A stretch of DNA of 64,000 nucleotides from JANQMX01 sp965247175. Lineage in GTDB: Bacteria > Pseudomonadota > Alphaproteobacteria > Kiloniellales > DSM-21159. A program made the translations under genes and the position numbers. Below are positions 28,068 through 37,223 of the stretch, in pieces. Positions within the stretch are counted from its first letter, which is position 1. The number at the start of each line of letters is the position of its first letter. Location of the stretch: the NCBI GenBank assembly GCA_965247175.1, contig OZ252006.1:62001-126000 (forward strand). The letters are read 5' to 3'. The notes below the pieces were generated by a model. It saw nothing but the letters and a program-made list of their open reading frames with translations. It was not told the origin of the DNA and made no database searches.

Positions 28068-28745
28068 TTGAGCGCAGTGCTTCCAGCGATTGGATCCTAT
28101 GACGCGAGCGGTCGGGTGGGCGCGCCGGGCGTCGTGATCGCTACGCGCAAGCTGGGCGCGCCTCAGGATGGGCAGCAGCGGGTCGAGCTGACGGTTCTCA
28201 GTTCTGCGCCGAAAGCCAGCGCCAGCAGCGCCGGGGTCGCCGTCCCGCAAGTGGCCGCGCCCTTGACCGGGCTGCGCCAGTCGGGATTGCCGCAACCCCT
28301 GTTGCAGCTGCAAGAGCAGCCGGGCCGCGGGGCGTCTCGCACCCAGACGAACGATGGGCCCGCGCTGGTCAGCGACCCTGTGGACCTGACACCGGAAGAG
28401 CGGGCGGAGGTTGAGCGCCTGCGCATCCGGGACCAACAGGTTCGTCAGGAAGAACAGGCCCACGCCGCCAACGCCGGCGATTTGGCCGGACCGATCAGCT
28501 ATACGACGGTGACGGGCCCGGACGGCCGCAGCTATGCCGTGGGCGGGTCGGTTGGCATTCGTGCCCAAACGCTCAGCGGCGATCCGGCGGAGGCCGAGCG
28601 CATCGGCGCTCGCTTGGCGGCTGCAGCCCACGCAGCCGTCAATCCTTCGGCGCAAGATCTGGCTGTCGCCCGCCAGGGCTACGGTTTCGCCGAAGCCACG
28701 TCCGGCGATCAGCGGCCCGGTGCCTGGCTGGACATCAGCACATAG
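28068..28745 (+). CDS. SprA/CJM1_0395-family putative metalloprotease-like protein with degenerate motif
   Basis: About 225 residues from a TTG codon (AGGG lies 4 bases upstream; GTG three codons later is an alternative). After a Ser/Ala/Gln-rich region, the C-terminal half has the family blocks EEQAHAANAG, GPISYTTVTGPDGRSYAVGG and NPSAQDLAVA. The family normally shows HExxH; here it reads Glu128-Glu129-Gln-Ala-His132, so one zinc-ligand His is missing and protease activity is doubtful. No signal peptide. Single gene with palindromes upstream, ending 9 bases from a convergent gene. Confidence 0.75.
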   Translation: MSAVLPAIGSYDASGRVGAPGVVIATRKLGAPQDGQQRVELTVLSSAPKASASSAGVAVPQVAAPLTGLRQSGLPQPLLQLQEQPGRGASRTQTNDGPALVSDPVDLTPEERAEVERLRIRDQQVRQEEQAHAANAGDLAGPISYTTVTGPDGRSYAVGGSVGIRAQTLSGDPAEAERIGARLAAAAHAAVNPSAQDLAVARQGYGFAEATSGDQRPGAWLDIST

Positions 28746-28754
28746 GCGGCAAGC

Positions 28755-29600
28755 TTAGGGAGCAGCCTCGGCGGACAGGCGAGGCTGCGCTGCAGCGCGC
28801 TCGGAGCCTCTTAGCCAAACCTGGAAGGGATAAAGCGTTTGGCCAAGCCATGTGCTCGGGAAGTCTGGTGTTTCGATGCCGAGTGGATCGACCTCTCGCT
28901 TGGGCAGAGCGTAGGTGCCGAAGATCACGTCATAGAGCGAGAAGATAGTGGCGAAGTTGGTGCCGGACAGGCGCTCGTCCCGCACGTGATGCCAGCGGTG
29001 CAGCACCGGACTGACCAAGAGGTAACGTAGGGGGCCATACGTCCAGGGCACATCGGCATGGATGAAGAAGCCGTAGTAGTGGCGGATAAAGCCGTTTGCG
29101 ACCACGGCCCAGGCCGGCAGGCCGGCCAGCGACAGTGCCGCTAGACTGAGGAAGGTGGTGATCAGCCGATTGATCGGATGAAAGCGCGCCAGGGCGAGCC
29201 AAGTCATCTCCCGGTCGCTGTGATGGATGCAATGCGCCGGCCAGAGCCAGCGATGGTGCATCAGGCGGTGGCGCCAGTAGCCCACGAAGTCCGATAGGGC
29301 GACAGCAATGAACAGGGTGAGAGCGACTGGAAGTGTCTCATAGTCCGCCGCAGCGAAGAGCGCCAAGCCCTGCGTCTGGACAAAGCCCACCACAGCATTG
29401 CTGAGCAGCACAAAGAGCGGCGCGAAGGCGACCGCGTCGATGACATAGTAGATTACGTTGAGGCGAAACTCTGACTGAGAGCGGCGCGCGTGCTCCAGAA
29501 AGCGGCTACGCTTCACCAGGATGCTGAGCGCCAAAAAAGCGGCGCTGAGCCAGATCAGCTTTTCGCAGGCCTCGACCAGGCTGGCCCAAAGGGCAAGCAT
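28755..29600 (-). CDS. Sterol desaturase / fatty acid hydroxylase family protein
   Basis: A 281-residue membrane di-iron enzyme. The eight-histidine signature is complete: HRLMHH, HCIHHSDREM and HRWHHVRDE, set between about four transmembrane segments. The family hydroxylates or desaturates lipids such as sterols, carotenoids or fatty acids using O2. The substrate cannot be told. It faces a divergent hypothetical gene; the intervening 214 bases hold an inverted repeat. Confidence 0.92.
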   Translation of the reverse strand: MLALWASLVEACEKLIWLSAAFLALSILVKRSRFLEHARRSQSEFRLNVIYYVIDAVAFAPLFVLLSNAVVGFVQTQGLALFAAADYETLPVALTLFIAVALSDFVGYWRHRLMHHRWLWPAHCIHHSDREMTWLALARFHPINRLITTFLSLAALSLAGLPAWAVVANGFIRHYYGFFIHADVPWTYGPLRYLLVSPVLHRWHHVRDERLSGTNFATIFSLYDVIFGTYALPKREVDPLGIETPDFPSTWLGQTLYPFQVWLRGSERAAAQPRLSAEAAP

Positions 29601-29656
29601 CGCGCCCCTCCTACAGAACCCAAGACGAGGTGATTATGGCCGTGTCGGCCTTCCCA

Positions 29657-29691
29657 TTCCGTTAAGGCGCATGAGCGAAGGGTTAACGGAA
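29657..29691. promoter_or_regulatory. Inverted repeat between divergent genes
   Basis: Nine-base perfect arms TTCCGTTAA and TTAACGGAA, 17 bases apart (26 bp between half-site starts). Located 57 bp upstream of the desaturase start and 124 bp before the hypothetical gene. Confidence 0.45.
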
Positions 29692-29814
29692 CGGACTGTC
29701 GTTGGATCGGTCAGCTTTGGACCTCGAGGTTCAAGCCGCCGTTGGCATGTTCGCAACCGGCATCTGCTTTTGCTTGTCGTTGCAACCTCTGGGCGGAGTT
29801 GCTCAAAACACAGC

Positions 29815-30288
29815 ATGGATGAGGCCCCTTATCTGATCGAACTCACCGGTGTTCCGGAAGCGGACACGGGCGCGCCTTTGCCCGTGGTGTTCGCGAACGA
29901 GCAGTCCGTCTGGCTAGCTTTCCGGCTTTCCTACCGAACGGCGCCGGACCGTGAGAGAAACGCCACCGGCGTCATCAGGTTTGATGGTGTGAGCGCGCAT
30001 TGCTTCTGTTCGCCGAACGATGAGGCCCTCGCAGGCCACCGTCTCTATGATTGTGGCCTGGCGTTCTATGCCTTTCAGGAGGTCAAGAACTCGCCGTGGA
30101 TTGCCGAGCTGTGCCGCCAAAACAGCGTTCATCCCTTTCACAGCGATGCTATGTTCTCCCGCTATCGGCATTTCATCTATCCCTTCCACGATTCCACGTT
30201 TGAGATCGTCGCGGATAGCTACACGACCTCATTGCACGATGTTCCGCCTGAAGTGGCTGTGATCAAACTTGTGCTCGACATCGAGTGA
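29815..30288 (+). CDS. Hypothetical protein
   Basis: A 157-residue soluble protein starting MDEAPYLIEL. The upstream part of the open frame is antisense to the desaturase and was excluded. Histidine- and aromatic-rich stretch near the middle (VHPFHSDAMFSRYRHFIYPFHDSTFE). No signal peptide, no recognised domain. It is followed after 99 bases by the M20 hydrolase gene on the same strand. Confidence 0.6.
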   Translation: MDEAPYLIELTGVPEADTGAPLPVVFANEQSVWLAFRLSYRTAPDRERNATGVIRFDGVSAHCFCSPNDEALAGHRLYDCGLAFYAFQEVKNSPWIAELCRQNSVHPFHSDAMFSRYRHFIYPFHDSTFEIVADSYTTSLHDVPPEVAVIKLVLDIE

Positions 30289-30387
30289 GCGGCGAGCGCC
30301 TTACCCTCTGCCCTGCGAAGATTGCGCGAGAGTCCGGGCCCAAGCGGCGATAGTCTCCTCCGTCGTGGTAACGAACGAGAGGGTGCG

Positions 30388-31677
30388 ATGCTGGATCGGG
30401 CTTTGGCGGACGAGATCCTGTCTGCCGTTGATGAGGGTTTCCAAAGGCAGATCGAGTTCACCCAAGAGCTGGTGCGCTTCCCCTCTCTGCGCGGGCAGGA
30501 GCATACGGCACAGGACTTTCTCTTCGACGCCATGCGCGGGCGCGGTCTCGCTATGGACCGCTGGGCCATCGACGTCGCCGACATCGAGCGCCACCCGGGC
30601 TTCTCTCCGGTCAAGGTCGACTACAGCAATGCCATCAACGTGGTCGGTACGCATCGCCCACAAGAGGATTCCGGGCGCTCGCTAATCCTCAATGGGCATG
30701 TGGATGTGGTGCCGGAAGGGCCTTACGACATGTGGTCGCGGAACCCCTTCGATCCGCATATCGAGGGTGACTGGCTTTATGGCCGTGGCGCGGGTGACAT
30801 GAAGGCCGGGCTGGTCGCCAACATCTTCGCCCTCGATGCCCTGCATGTCCTCGGGATGCAGCCGGCCGCCCGTGTCCATGTCCAGTCCGTCACCGAAGAA
30901 GAGTGCACCGGCAACGGAGCCTTGTCGTGCCTGGTGCGTGGCTACCGGGCCGACGCTGCGATCATTCCTGAGCCGGAGGACGACAAGCTGGTGCGTGCCA
31001 ACGTCGGCGTACTCTGGTTCCGTGTGCATGTGCGCGGAATGCCGGTCCACGTGCGGGAGGCAGGGGCGGGCGCCAACGCCATCGAAGCTTGCTTTCCCTT
31101 GGTCGCCGCTTTGCGGGCGTTGGAGGCCGAGTGGAACGACGCCAAAGCGGGCATGCCCTACTTCGATGCGGAAGAGCACCCGATCAACTTCAACGTGGGC
31201 AAGATCGTTGGCGGCGACTGGGCATCCTCGGTGCCGGCCTGGTGCACCTTCGATTGCCGCATGGCGATCTATCCCGGGTGGAATCCGGCCGAGAAGGCTC
31301 GGGAGATCGAAACCCACCTAAGGGCCGCGGCCGCCAAGATCCCTTTCCTTGCCAACAACCCGCCGGAGGTCGAGTGGAACGGCTTCTTCGCCGAGGGCTA
31401 TGTCTTGGAGGAAGGCTCGGAGGCCGAGCAAACGCTGGGCCGTGCCCATGCCACCGCCTATGGCAAGTCGTTGGAGAGCTTCGTCACGCCCGGCTATCTC
31501 GATGGCCGGGTTTTCGTGCTCTATGACGACTGCCCCTGCCTGGTCTACGGGCCTTACTCGGAGAACATCCACGGCTTCGACGAGCGGGTGAGCCTCAGCT
31601 CCATCAAGCGGGTGACCGGCTCCATCGCGCTCTTTATCGCAGAGTGGTGCGGGCTGGAGAAGCGCGCCGTAGGGTGA
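30388..31677 (+). CDS. M20 family metallohydrolase (ArgE/DapE/acetylornithine deacetylase-like)
   Basis: A 429-residue di-zinc hydrolase of amide bonds on amino-acid derivatives. Metal and catalytic residues are visible: His104 and Asp106 in NGHVDVVP, Asp137 in GRGAGDMKAG, and Glu170-Glu171 in TEEECTGNG. The ATG at MLDRALADEI follows GAGAGGG; upstream codons are unlike the family. It converges on a glutamine-synthetase-like gene 8 bases away. The ArgE-like subgroup often acts on N-acyl or N-formyl amino acids in polyamine or amino-acid catabolism. Confidence 0.9.
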   Translation: MLDRALADEILSAVDEGFQRQIEFTQELVRFPSLRGQEHTAQDFLFDAMRGRGLAMDRWAIDVADIERHPGFSPVKVDYSNAINVVGTHRPQEDSGRSLILNGHVDVVPEGPYDMWSRNPFDPHIEGDWLYGRGAGDMKAGLVANIFALDALHVLGMQPAARVHVQSVTEEECTGNGALSCLVRGYRADAAIIPEPEDDKLVRANVGVLWFRVHVRGMPVHVREAGAGANAIEACFPLVAALRALEAEWNDAKAGMPYFDAEEHPINFNVGKIVGGDWASSVPAWCTFDCRMAIYPGWNPAEKAREIETHLRAAAAKIPFLANNPPEVEWNGFFAEGYVLEEGSEAEQTLGRAHATAYGKSLESFVTPGYLDGRVFVLYDDCPCLVYGPYSENIHGFDERVSLSSIKRVTGSIALFIAEWCGLEKRAVG

Positions 31678-31685
31678 CGCTTCCG

Positions 31686-33056
31686 TCAGTCTGCCAGGAG
31701 ATACCAGGTAAACTCGTGCGGCGGCATCTCCGCTTCGAAGGCGTCGTATTCGGCTTCCTTTGTCGCCGCGTAGAGCGCTGGGTAGTCGGCACCGAAGTAG
31801 TCGGCATAGGCCGTTGAGTCCCTGAGAACCTCCAGCGCCCGGCGCGGCCGGAACGGGAGGCTCGGATCCATCTCGGTGCAGGCATTGCCTTCGAAGGCGG
31901 GGCCGGGGTCGAGGCGCTCGACGAGGCCGTGATGCACGCCTGCCAAGAAGCTGGCGAGCACCAGATAGGGATTGGCGTCGGCCCCGGCGACGCGGTGCTC
32001 GATGCGCCGCGCTTCGTCCGGACCGATGGGAATGCGCAGGGCGACCGAGCGGTTCTCGAAGGCCCAAGAGCGCTGGGTCGGCACGAAGTAGTTGGGCACG
32101 AAACGGCGGTAGGAGTTCACGTTGGGCGCCAGGAGCGCCATGGCTTCCGGCATCAGTTTCAGCACCCCGCCGATGGCGTGATGCAGGCGCTCGCTGGCAG
32201 GCTCTCCGTTCTCACCAGCGAAGACGTTGCGGCCCGCCTCGTCGAGCAGGCTGAGATGCATGTGCATGCCGCTGCCGGCCTCTTCGGCATAGGGCTTGGC
32301 CATGAAGGTCGCCTGCATGCCGTGCTTGCGGGCGACGCCCTTCACCGCGCGCTTGAACATGACGCAGTGGTCGGCCGCGACTAGCGGGTCGGCGACGTGC
32401 TTCAGGTTAATCTCGAACTGGCCCGGCGCGTACTCGGCGGAGATGGCACCGCTCGGTACGCCTTGGCTGGCACAGGACTCGGTTATGTCCTGCAAGAGGG
32501 CGCCGAAGTGGTCGACCTGGTCCATGCCGTAGACCTGGGTCGAGCTGTCCCGCTGGCCCGAGATGGGGGAGGCCGGCGGCTGCGGCCCGCCGCGTGGGTC
32601 GCGCTCCTTGTCGATCAGGTAGAACTCGAGCTCGAAGGCGACGCAGGGGGTCAGGCCGAGCTCGCGCAGCTTGCCGGCCGTGCGGGCCAGGACATGGCGC
32701 GGCTCGAAGGACAGAGGCTCACCGGGGCCACGCTCAAAGCTCAGCATGACCTGAGCCAATCCTGGCTCGGCCCAGGGAACGCGGGTCAGGGTCTCCGGAA
32801 TGGCGCGGGCAAAGCAGTCCGGATCCCCATCGGTGAAGCCGTGACCGAGCGGGTCGTGGCTGGTGCCCTGGGTATCGAGCAGGAAGACCGATGCGCAGAA
32901 AGCCGATTGCCCGGACACCAGCTTGGGCAGGTCCGAGACGGGAAAACGCTTTCCCCGCACGACCCCGGACAGGTCGGCGAAGAAAGCGTCGACCATGGCG
33001 ACATCCGGATTGTCCTGCAGGAAGCGGGCAACCGGCTCGGGTAAGGACTCAGACAC
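31686..33056 (-). CDS. Glutamine synthetase family protein (gamma-glutamylpolyamine synthetase-like)
   Basis: A 456-residue member of the GS-III/PuuA-like group that ligates glutamate to an amine with ATP. The GS core motifs are visible: ELEFYLID, GQFEINL, MAKPYAEEAGSGMHMHLSL and NRSVALRIP. The start is GTG (reading V/M-SESLPEP) just before recognisable homology; the much longer open frame upstream lies antisense-like across RidA. The RidA gene upstream on the same strand suggests nitrogen or polyamine catabolism, in which reactive imines form. Housekeeping GlnA is less likely given the divergence. Confidence 0.9.
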   Translation of the reverse strand: MSESLPEPVARFLQDNPDVAMVDAFFADLSGVVRGKRFPVSDLPKLVSGQSAFCASVFLLDTQGTSHDPLGHGFTDGDPDCFARAIPETLTRVPWAEPGLAQVMLSFERGPGEPLSFEPRHVLARTAGKLRELGLTPCVAFELEFYLIDKERDPRGGPQPPASPISGQRDSSTQVYGMDQVDHFGALLQDITESCASQGVPSGAISAEYAPGQFEINLKHVADPLVAADHCVMFKRAVKGVARKHGMQATFMAKPYAEEAGSGMHMHLSLLDEAGRNVFAGENGEPASERLHHAIGGVLKLMPEAMALLAPNVNSYRRFVPNYFVPTQRSWAFENRSVALRIPIGPDEARRIEHRVAGADANPYLVLASFLAGVHHGLVERLDPGPAFEGNACTEMDPSLPFRPRRALEVLRDSTAYADYFGADYPALYAATKEAEYDAFEAEMPPHEFTWYLLAD

Positions 33057-33079
33057 GCAACGAAGACGGCGTGAGGCCG

Positions 33080-33547
33080 CTACTCGATTTCGGCAATGCA
33101 GTCGACCTCGACTGCGACACCGGACGGCAGGGCGCCAGCGGAGACAGCGGCGCGGGAATGCTTGCCCTTGTCGCCGAAGACTTCGACCATGAGGTCCGAG
33201 GCGCCATTGATCACCTTCGGCTGGTCCTTGAAGTCGGGGGTGGAGTTGACGAAGCCACCGAGGCGCACGACGCGCTTCACCCGGTCGAGATCGCCGCCGC
33301 AGGCTGCCTTGAGCTGGGCGATGATGTTGATGGCACAAAGGCGCGCGGCCTTGTAGCCGTCGTCCAGCGAGATGCTGTCACCGAGCTTGCCGATATACTG
33401 CAGTTGGCCGTTCTCGATGGTCACCTGGCCTGAGACAGAGACCATGTTGCCGATGACCACGTGGCCGACGTAGTTGGCGACCGGCGCTGCCGCCTCGGGT
33501 ATGGTGATGCCAAGCTCTGCCAAACGTGCATCGATCTGTCCCGCCAT
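33080..33547 (-). CDS. RidA family protein (imine/enamine deaminase)
   Basis: A 155-residue YjgF/RidA protein. The fold signature GNMVSVSGQVTIENGQL and the C-terminal HSRAAVSAGALPSGVAVEVD with its catalytic-type Arg are present. RidA proteins hydrolyse reactive enamines from PLP-enzyme reactions. It precedes the glutamine-synthetase-like gene by 23 bases on the same strand, so the two probably form an operon. Confidence 0.93.
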   Translation of the reverse strand: MAGQIDARLAELGITIPEAAAPVANYVGHVVIGNMVSVSGQVTIENGQLQYIGKLGDSISLDDGYKAARLCAINIIAQLKAACGGDLDRVKRVVRLGGFVNSTPDFKDQPKVINGASDLMVEVFGDKGKHSRAAVSAGALPSGVAVEVDCIAEIE

Positions 33548-33739
33548 GGTTCCTCCTTGCCGAGCTGTCGCTTGTTGTGCTGTGCCGCAAAACGGGACCC
33601 GAAAATGGCTCCCTGGGATAAGGGTTTACTAGCTGAAGCGGGCCATGCAAGCCATAGTCGACTGATGGGTTAGAGAAGCGCGTTACACAAAGCAGGAATG
33701 CATGCTTGCGGGGCGGCCGAGGCCGCTTAGATCTGTGGA

Positions 33740-35176
33740 ATGGGAAGAATGGGGATTTATCGCACACTAATGGTCGCTCTTGTGGCGACTCCGACGCTGT
33801 TGTTGACCGGGGCGGCGCCTGCGCAAGAGCGGCAGGTGCCAGCTTCACAGGAGCAAGCGCTCCTCTCCTTCTCTCCCGTGGTGAAGCGCGCTGCGCCGGC
33901 TGTGGTCAATATCTTCACGAGCAAGGTAGTCGAGCGGCGGGTCTCGCCGCTGTTCGACGATCCCTTCTTCAAGCGCTTCTTCGGCGATCTTGGTCCTCAG
34001 GAGCGCCGTCGGCAGCAGCAGAACTCTCTCGGCTCTGGCGTCATTGTCGACCCGACCGGACTGGTCGTCACCAACCACCACGTCATCGAAGGCGCCGACG
34101 AAATCCGCGTGGTGTTGGCCGACCGGCGCGAGTTCGCGGCTGAGGTGGTGCTGACTGACGAGAGCACCGACCTCGCGGTGTTGCGCGTCGACGACGATGA
34201 CGAAGACGAAGACCTATATGATCTACCCTTTATCGAGTTCCGCGACTCCGACAGCGTCGAGGTGGGAGATCTGGTCCTGGCCATCGGCAATCCTTTTGGC
34301 GTCGGCCAGACCGTAACGAACGGCATTGTGTCCGCCTTGTCGCGCACTCAAGTCGGCGTGTCAGACTACAACTTCTTCATCCAGACCGACGCGGCGATCA
34401 ATCCGGGCAACTCCGGTGGTGCTCTCGTCACGCTCGACGGACGGCTGATCGGCATCAACACTGCCATCTTCTCTCGCTCCGGAGGCTCGATCGGTATTGG
34501 CTTTGCCGTGCCTTCCAACATGGTACGCCTTGTCGTGGCCAGTGCCACCGCCGGCGGTAATCGCCTGGTCCGGGCCTGGCCAGGCCTGGTGGGGCAGACC
34601 GTGACGCCTGATTTGGCCGAGGGCTTTGGTCTTGAGCTTCCAGGCGGCATCGCCGTCAATCAGGTCTATCCCGACGGGCCGGCCGACCGTGCCGGTCTGC
34701 GGCCCGGTGACATCATCGTCGCCGTCGATGGATTGGGCGTCGCAGATCTGGATTCCTTCCGCTACCGCATCGGAACCCGCATGCTGGAGGGCAGCGCCAG
34801 CCTCGCCGTGCTGCGCCGGGGTCGGGAGCTGGAGGTGGCCCTGCCGCTAGAGAGAGCTCCCGAAGTGCCGCCGCGGAATGAGACCCGACTAGACGGGCGG
34901 CAGCCTTTGGCAGGCTCTGTGATTGCCAACCTGTCTCCGGCCCTGGCCGAAGAGATTGGTCTGGAGCGTTGGAGCGGCGTGATCGTGGTGCATGTTGGGC
35001 GCCGTGGTGTTGCGCGGCGGCTCGGCTTCCGGCCCGGCGACATCATCCGCAGCGTGGAGGGCGAGAGGGTGCGAAGCGTTGATCATCTCGTCACGCTTGT
35101 CCGTGATCCACGCACGCGCTGGCGCATCATCTTGGAGCGAGGGGGGCGCCGCCTCAGCGTCGAGGTGCCGGGCTAG
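33740..35176 (+). CDS. Do/DegP-type periplasmic serine protease
   Basis: A 478-residue HtrA-family protease with a signal peptide (about 1-29, ending APAQE). The catalytic triad is His114 (TNHHVIEG), Asp144 (TDLAVLRV) and Ser225 (GNSGGA). Two PDZ domains follow (around 280-370 and 400-478). An unusual acidic run (DDDDEDED, 151-158) sits just after the catalytic Asp. It would degrade misfolded envelope proteins. A GC palindrome (33713-33726) lies just before the start; no sigma-E-like promoter was assigned. Confidence 0.95.
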   Translation: MGRMGIYRTLMVALVATPTLLLTGAAPAQERQVPASQEQALLSFSPVVKRAAPAVVNIFTSKVVERRVSPLFDDPFFKRFFGDLGPQERRRQQQNSLGSGVIVDPTGLVVTNHHVIEGADEIRVVLADRREFAAEVVLTDESTDLAVLRVDDDDEDEDLYDLPFIEFRDSDSVEVGDLVLAIGNPFGVGQTVTNGIVSALSRTQVGVSDYNFFIQTDAAINPGNSGGALVTLDGRLIGINTAIFSRSGGSIGIGFAVPSNMVRLVVASATAGGNRLVRAWPGLVGQTVTPDLAEGFGLELPGGIAVNQVYPDGPADRAGLRPGDIIVAVDGLGVADLDSFRYRIGTRMLEGSASLAVLRRGRELEVALPLERAPEVPPRNETRLDGRQPLAGSVIANLSPALAEEIGLERWSGVIVVHVGRRGVARRLGFRPGDIIRSVEGERVRSVDHLVTLVRDPRTRWRIILERGGRRLSVEVPG

Positions 35177-35195
35177 CGATCAGCGCAAACGCGCG

Positions 35196-37052
35196 TCAGT
35201 CGATGACTCGCTCGAGAATGACCGGGTGCGGCTCGGCCTCGCGGTCCTCGGCGGCGGTCTCAGTGGTCACGCGGTAGACGCGGAGGCCACTGCCACCCAG
35301 CTCCGGAACAGGCTCGAGCCACGCAGGGGTCTCGTGGCGCAGCAAGCGCGCCATCACGCTGTTCTCGCCTTGTGCGCGGTAGAGGTTGCTTTCGGGCAAA
35401 TCCTCGCAGAACAGCACGTAGTCTGCGCCGGACCGGTCCGCCAGGCTCGCCGCCTCGGCCTCGTTCCCGCTGGTGAAGAACTGCATGGTCGTCAGCAGCC
35501 CCTCAGTGTTGCGGTGGTAGGGAGCAGCGAAAACTTCATGTGGCGTGAAGAACAGCAACTCCGGCCCGACATCCGTAAAGCCGAGAATGCGCGCCTTTGG
35601 CAGCGCGGCAACCGCGGCGAGCGAGTTTGGCAGGCCGCAGCGCGCCGAGGCCGTACGGTCCAGCCCTCGCTCCTCGGACTCCGGTGCCAAGCTGCTGGCG
35701 GGAATCGTGATGGCCAGCGGATTGATCAGGGCAAGGATGATCGCTGTCGGCAGCACGCGGACAACCGGCAGGGTGAGCTTCGGCGTGCGTGCCATCAACT
35801 CGTTCGCCAGCATGGCCACCGGAAAGACGGCGAAGGCTTGGGCGAAGCTGCCGAAGCGTACCTGAGACAGGCTGACAAGGAAGGCGATGACCAGGAACAC
35901 GGTGAGGGGTAGGGAGCGCTCCGACGTGCCGAGACGTTTCAGGAAGGCGAGCGCGATGAGGCTGGCGAACGCGATCAGAGGGTAGGCGTAGGCGGCTGCA
36001 AGGCGGTCTGGCCGTTGCAGCAGGTCTGCGACGCCCTTGGCCTCGGTGACGTTGTCGAGCCAGAGATCGCGCAGCAGCGGATCCACCTCGGCGTAGGGGC
36101 CGGCGATGCACTGCGGCACCAATGCCGCAAAGAGCCCGGCCGCAAGAGCTGCCAGGGTGCCGCCGCCGACAACGCGCATCACGGAAGAATGGAAGGCCGG
36201 CTGGAGCAGCCAGAGCAGCCCCCAGAGGCCGGCGATGAGAGCCAACAGAGCGACGTAGGTTCCCGAGAGCGTATCGCAGTTGCTGGCGGTGAGGCTGCCC
36301 GCTGGCGAGAGCGCGCCGGCGACAAGCAATCCCGTTGCAACAGATGCCACGGCGAGGAGGCTTCCAGCGCGTAGCGCGCCGGGCCGGCCGATCGCCCAGA
36401 GCAGGCCGTAGCTGAGGTTGGCGGCGATGAGGATCGGCAAGGCCTCCAGCCCGATCGACATGGACAGGGTCGCGATGAAGCCGGCGGCCAACGCCATGCG
36501 ATCGCGGCGGCGCTCGTCGCTTTCCTGATCGAGCGAGAGCAGGACGCAGAGCAGGACGCCCAGCGAGAGGATGATCTGCAGATTATGGTGGTCGATGCGG
36601 CCGGGCACGAACTGCATGATGGTGTAGAGTCCGAAGAGCCCGTAGAGCACGCAAAGGTTGCCAAGCTTCCGCCCGCCAAGGAACGCACCGATACGGGCCG
36701 TCAAGATGAACAGCACCAAGAGGTAGAAACCGGCAACCAGCACCAGGGCGACTTGAGTGGCGGTTGCCCGGCCCAGCAGGCCTTCGCTGACACCGATCAC
36801 CAGGGCGAGCGGCAGGTCCGGCAGCCGAGACCAGTGCATGGCCAGGCCGTCCGGCGGCGCCAGGCGGTATTGGGTCAGGTCGTACCAGCTCTGCCCATCG
36901 AGAAGATCGTAAACCTGAACCAAACGAACGTAGTCGTCGTTCAGGAGATTCAGCGCGGCGACGTTGCCAAAGCCGAAGTACAGCATCGCGCAGAAGCAGA
37001 GCAGCCAAGCAAGTCCGGCCACGGCAAGAGGGTTCGCTTCTTGATCCTGCAT
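35196..37052 (-). CDS. Large membrane protein, STT3/GT-C-like glycosyltransferase
   Basis: A 618-residue protein with about 12 transmembrane segments and a soluble C-terminal domain of about 130 residues. The loop motif RIDHHNLQI and the N-terminal loop NDDYVRLVQVYDLLDG (with acidic residues after the first helix) match the oligosaccharyltransferase STT3-like group, which uses lipid-linked sugars. The start ATG (MQDQEANPLA) precedes the first helix; 20 upstream codons were dropped. It is divergent from a GT2-GtrA pair, which could supply a lipid-linked sugar. Confidence 0.75.
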   Translation of the reverse strand: MQDQEANPLAVAGLAWLLCFCAMLYFGFGNVAALNLLNDDYVRLVQVYDLLDGQSWYDLTQYRLAPPDGLAMHWSRLPDLPLALVIGVSEGLLGRATATQVALVLVAGFYLLVLFILTARIGAFLGGRKLGNLCVLYGLFGLYTIMQFVPGRIDHHNLQIILSLGVLLCVLLSLDQESDERRRDRMALAAGFIATLSMSIGLEALPILIAANLSYGLLWAIGRPGALRAGSLLAVASVATGLLVAGALSPAGSLTASNCDTLSGTYVALLALIAGLWGLLWLLQPAFHSSVMRVVGGGTLAALAAGLFAALVPQCIAGPYAEVDPLLRDLWLDNVTEAKGVADLLQRPDRLAAAYAYPLIAFASLIALAFLKRLGTSERSLPLTVFLVIAFLVSLSQVRFGSFAQAFAVFPVAMLANELMARTPKLTLPVVRVLPTAIILALINPLAITIPASSLAPESEERGLDRTASARCGLPNSLAAVAALPKARILGFTDVGPELLFFTPHEVFAAPYHRNTEGLLTTMQFFTSGNEAEAASLADRSGADYVLFCEDLPESNLYRAQGENSVMARLLRHETPAWLEPVPELGGSGLRVYRVTTETAAEDREAEPHPVILERVID

Positions 37053-37223
37053 CGTCTTGCCGGCTCGACAGACTCGGTTGTGTTGTGGACAAGTGACAAA
37101 CTTAAGGCGCAAGCGGATACGGGCTGCCGACTGCGCGGACGCCGAACAACAACCTTGCGAATGATCGGGTCTGCCACTTGAGGAAGCGTTAACGAAGCGA
37201 TGGGGATTGGGCAGGTATAACGG

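Noticed and set aside
28059..28655. Minus-strand frame opposite the SprA-like gene
   Set aside because: The plus-strand frame matches a family; this is the shadow.
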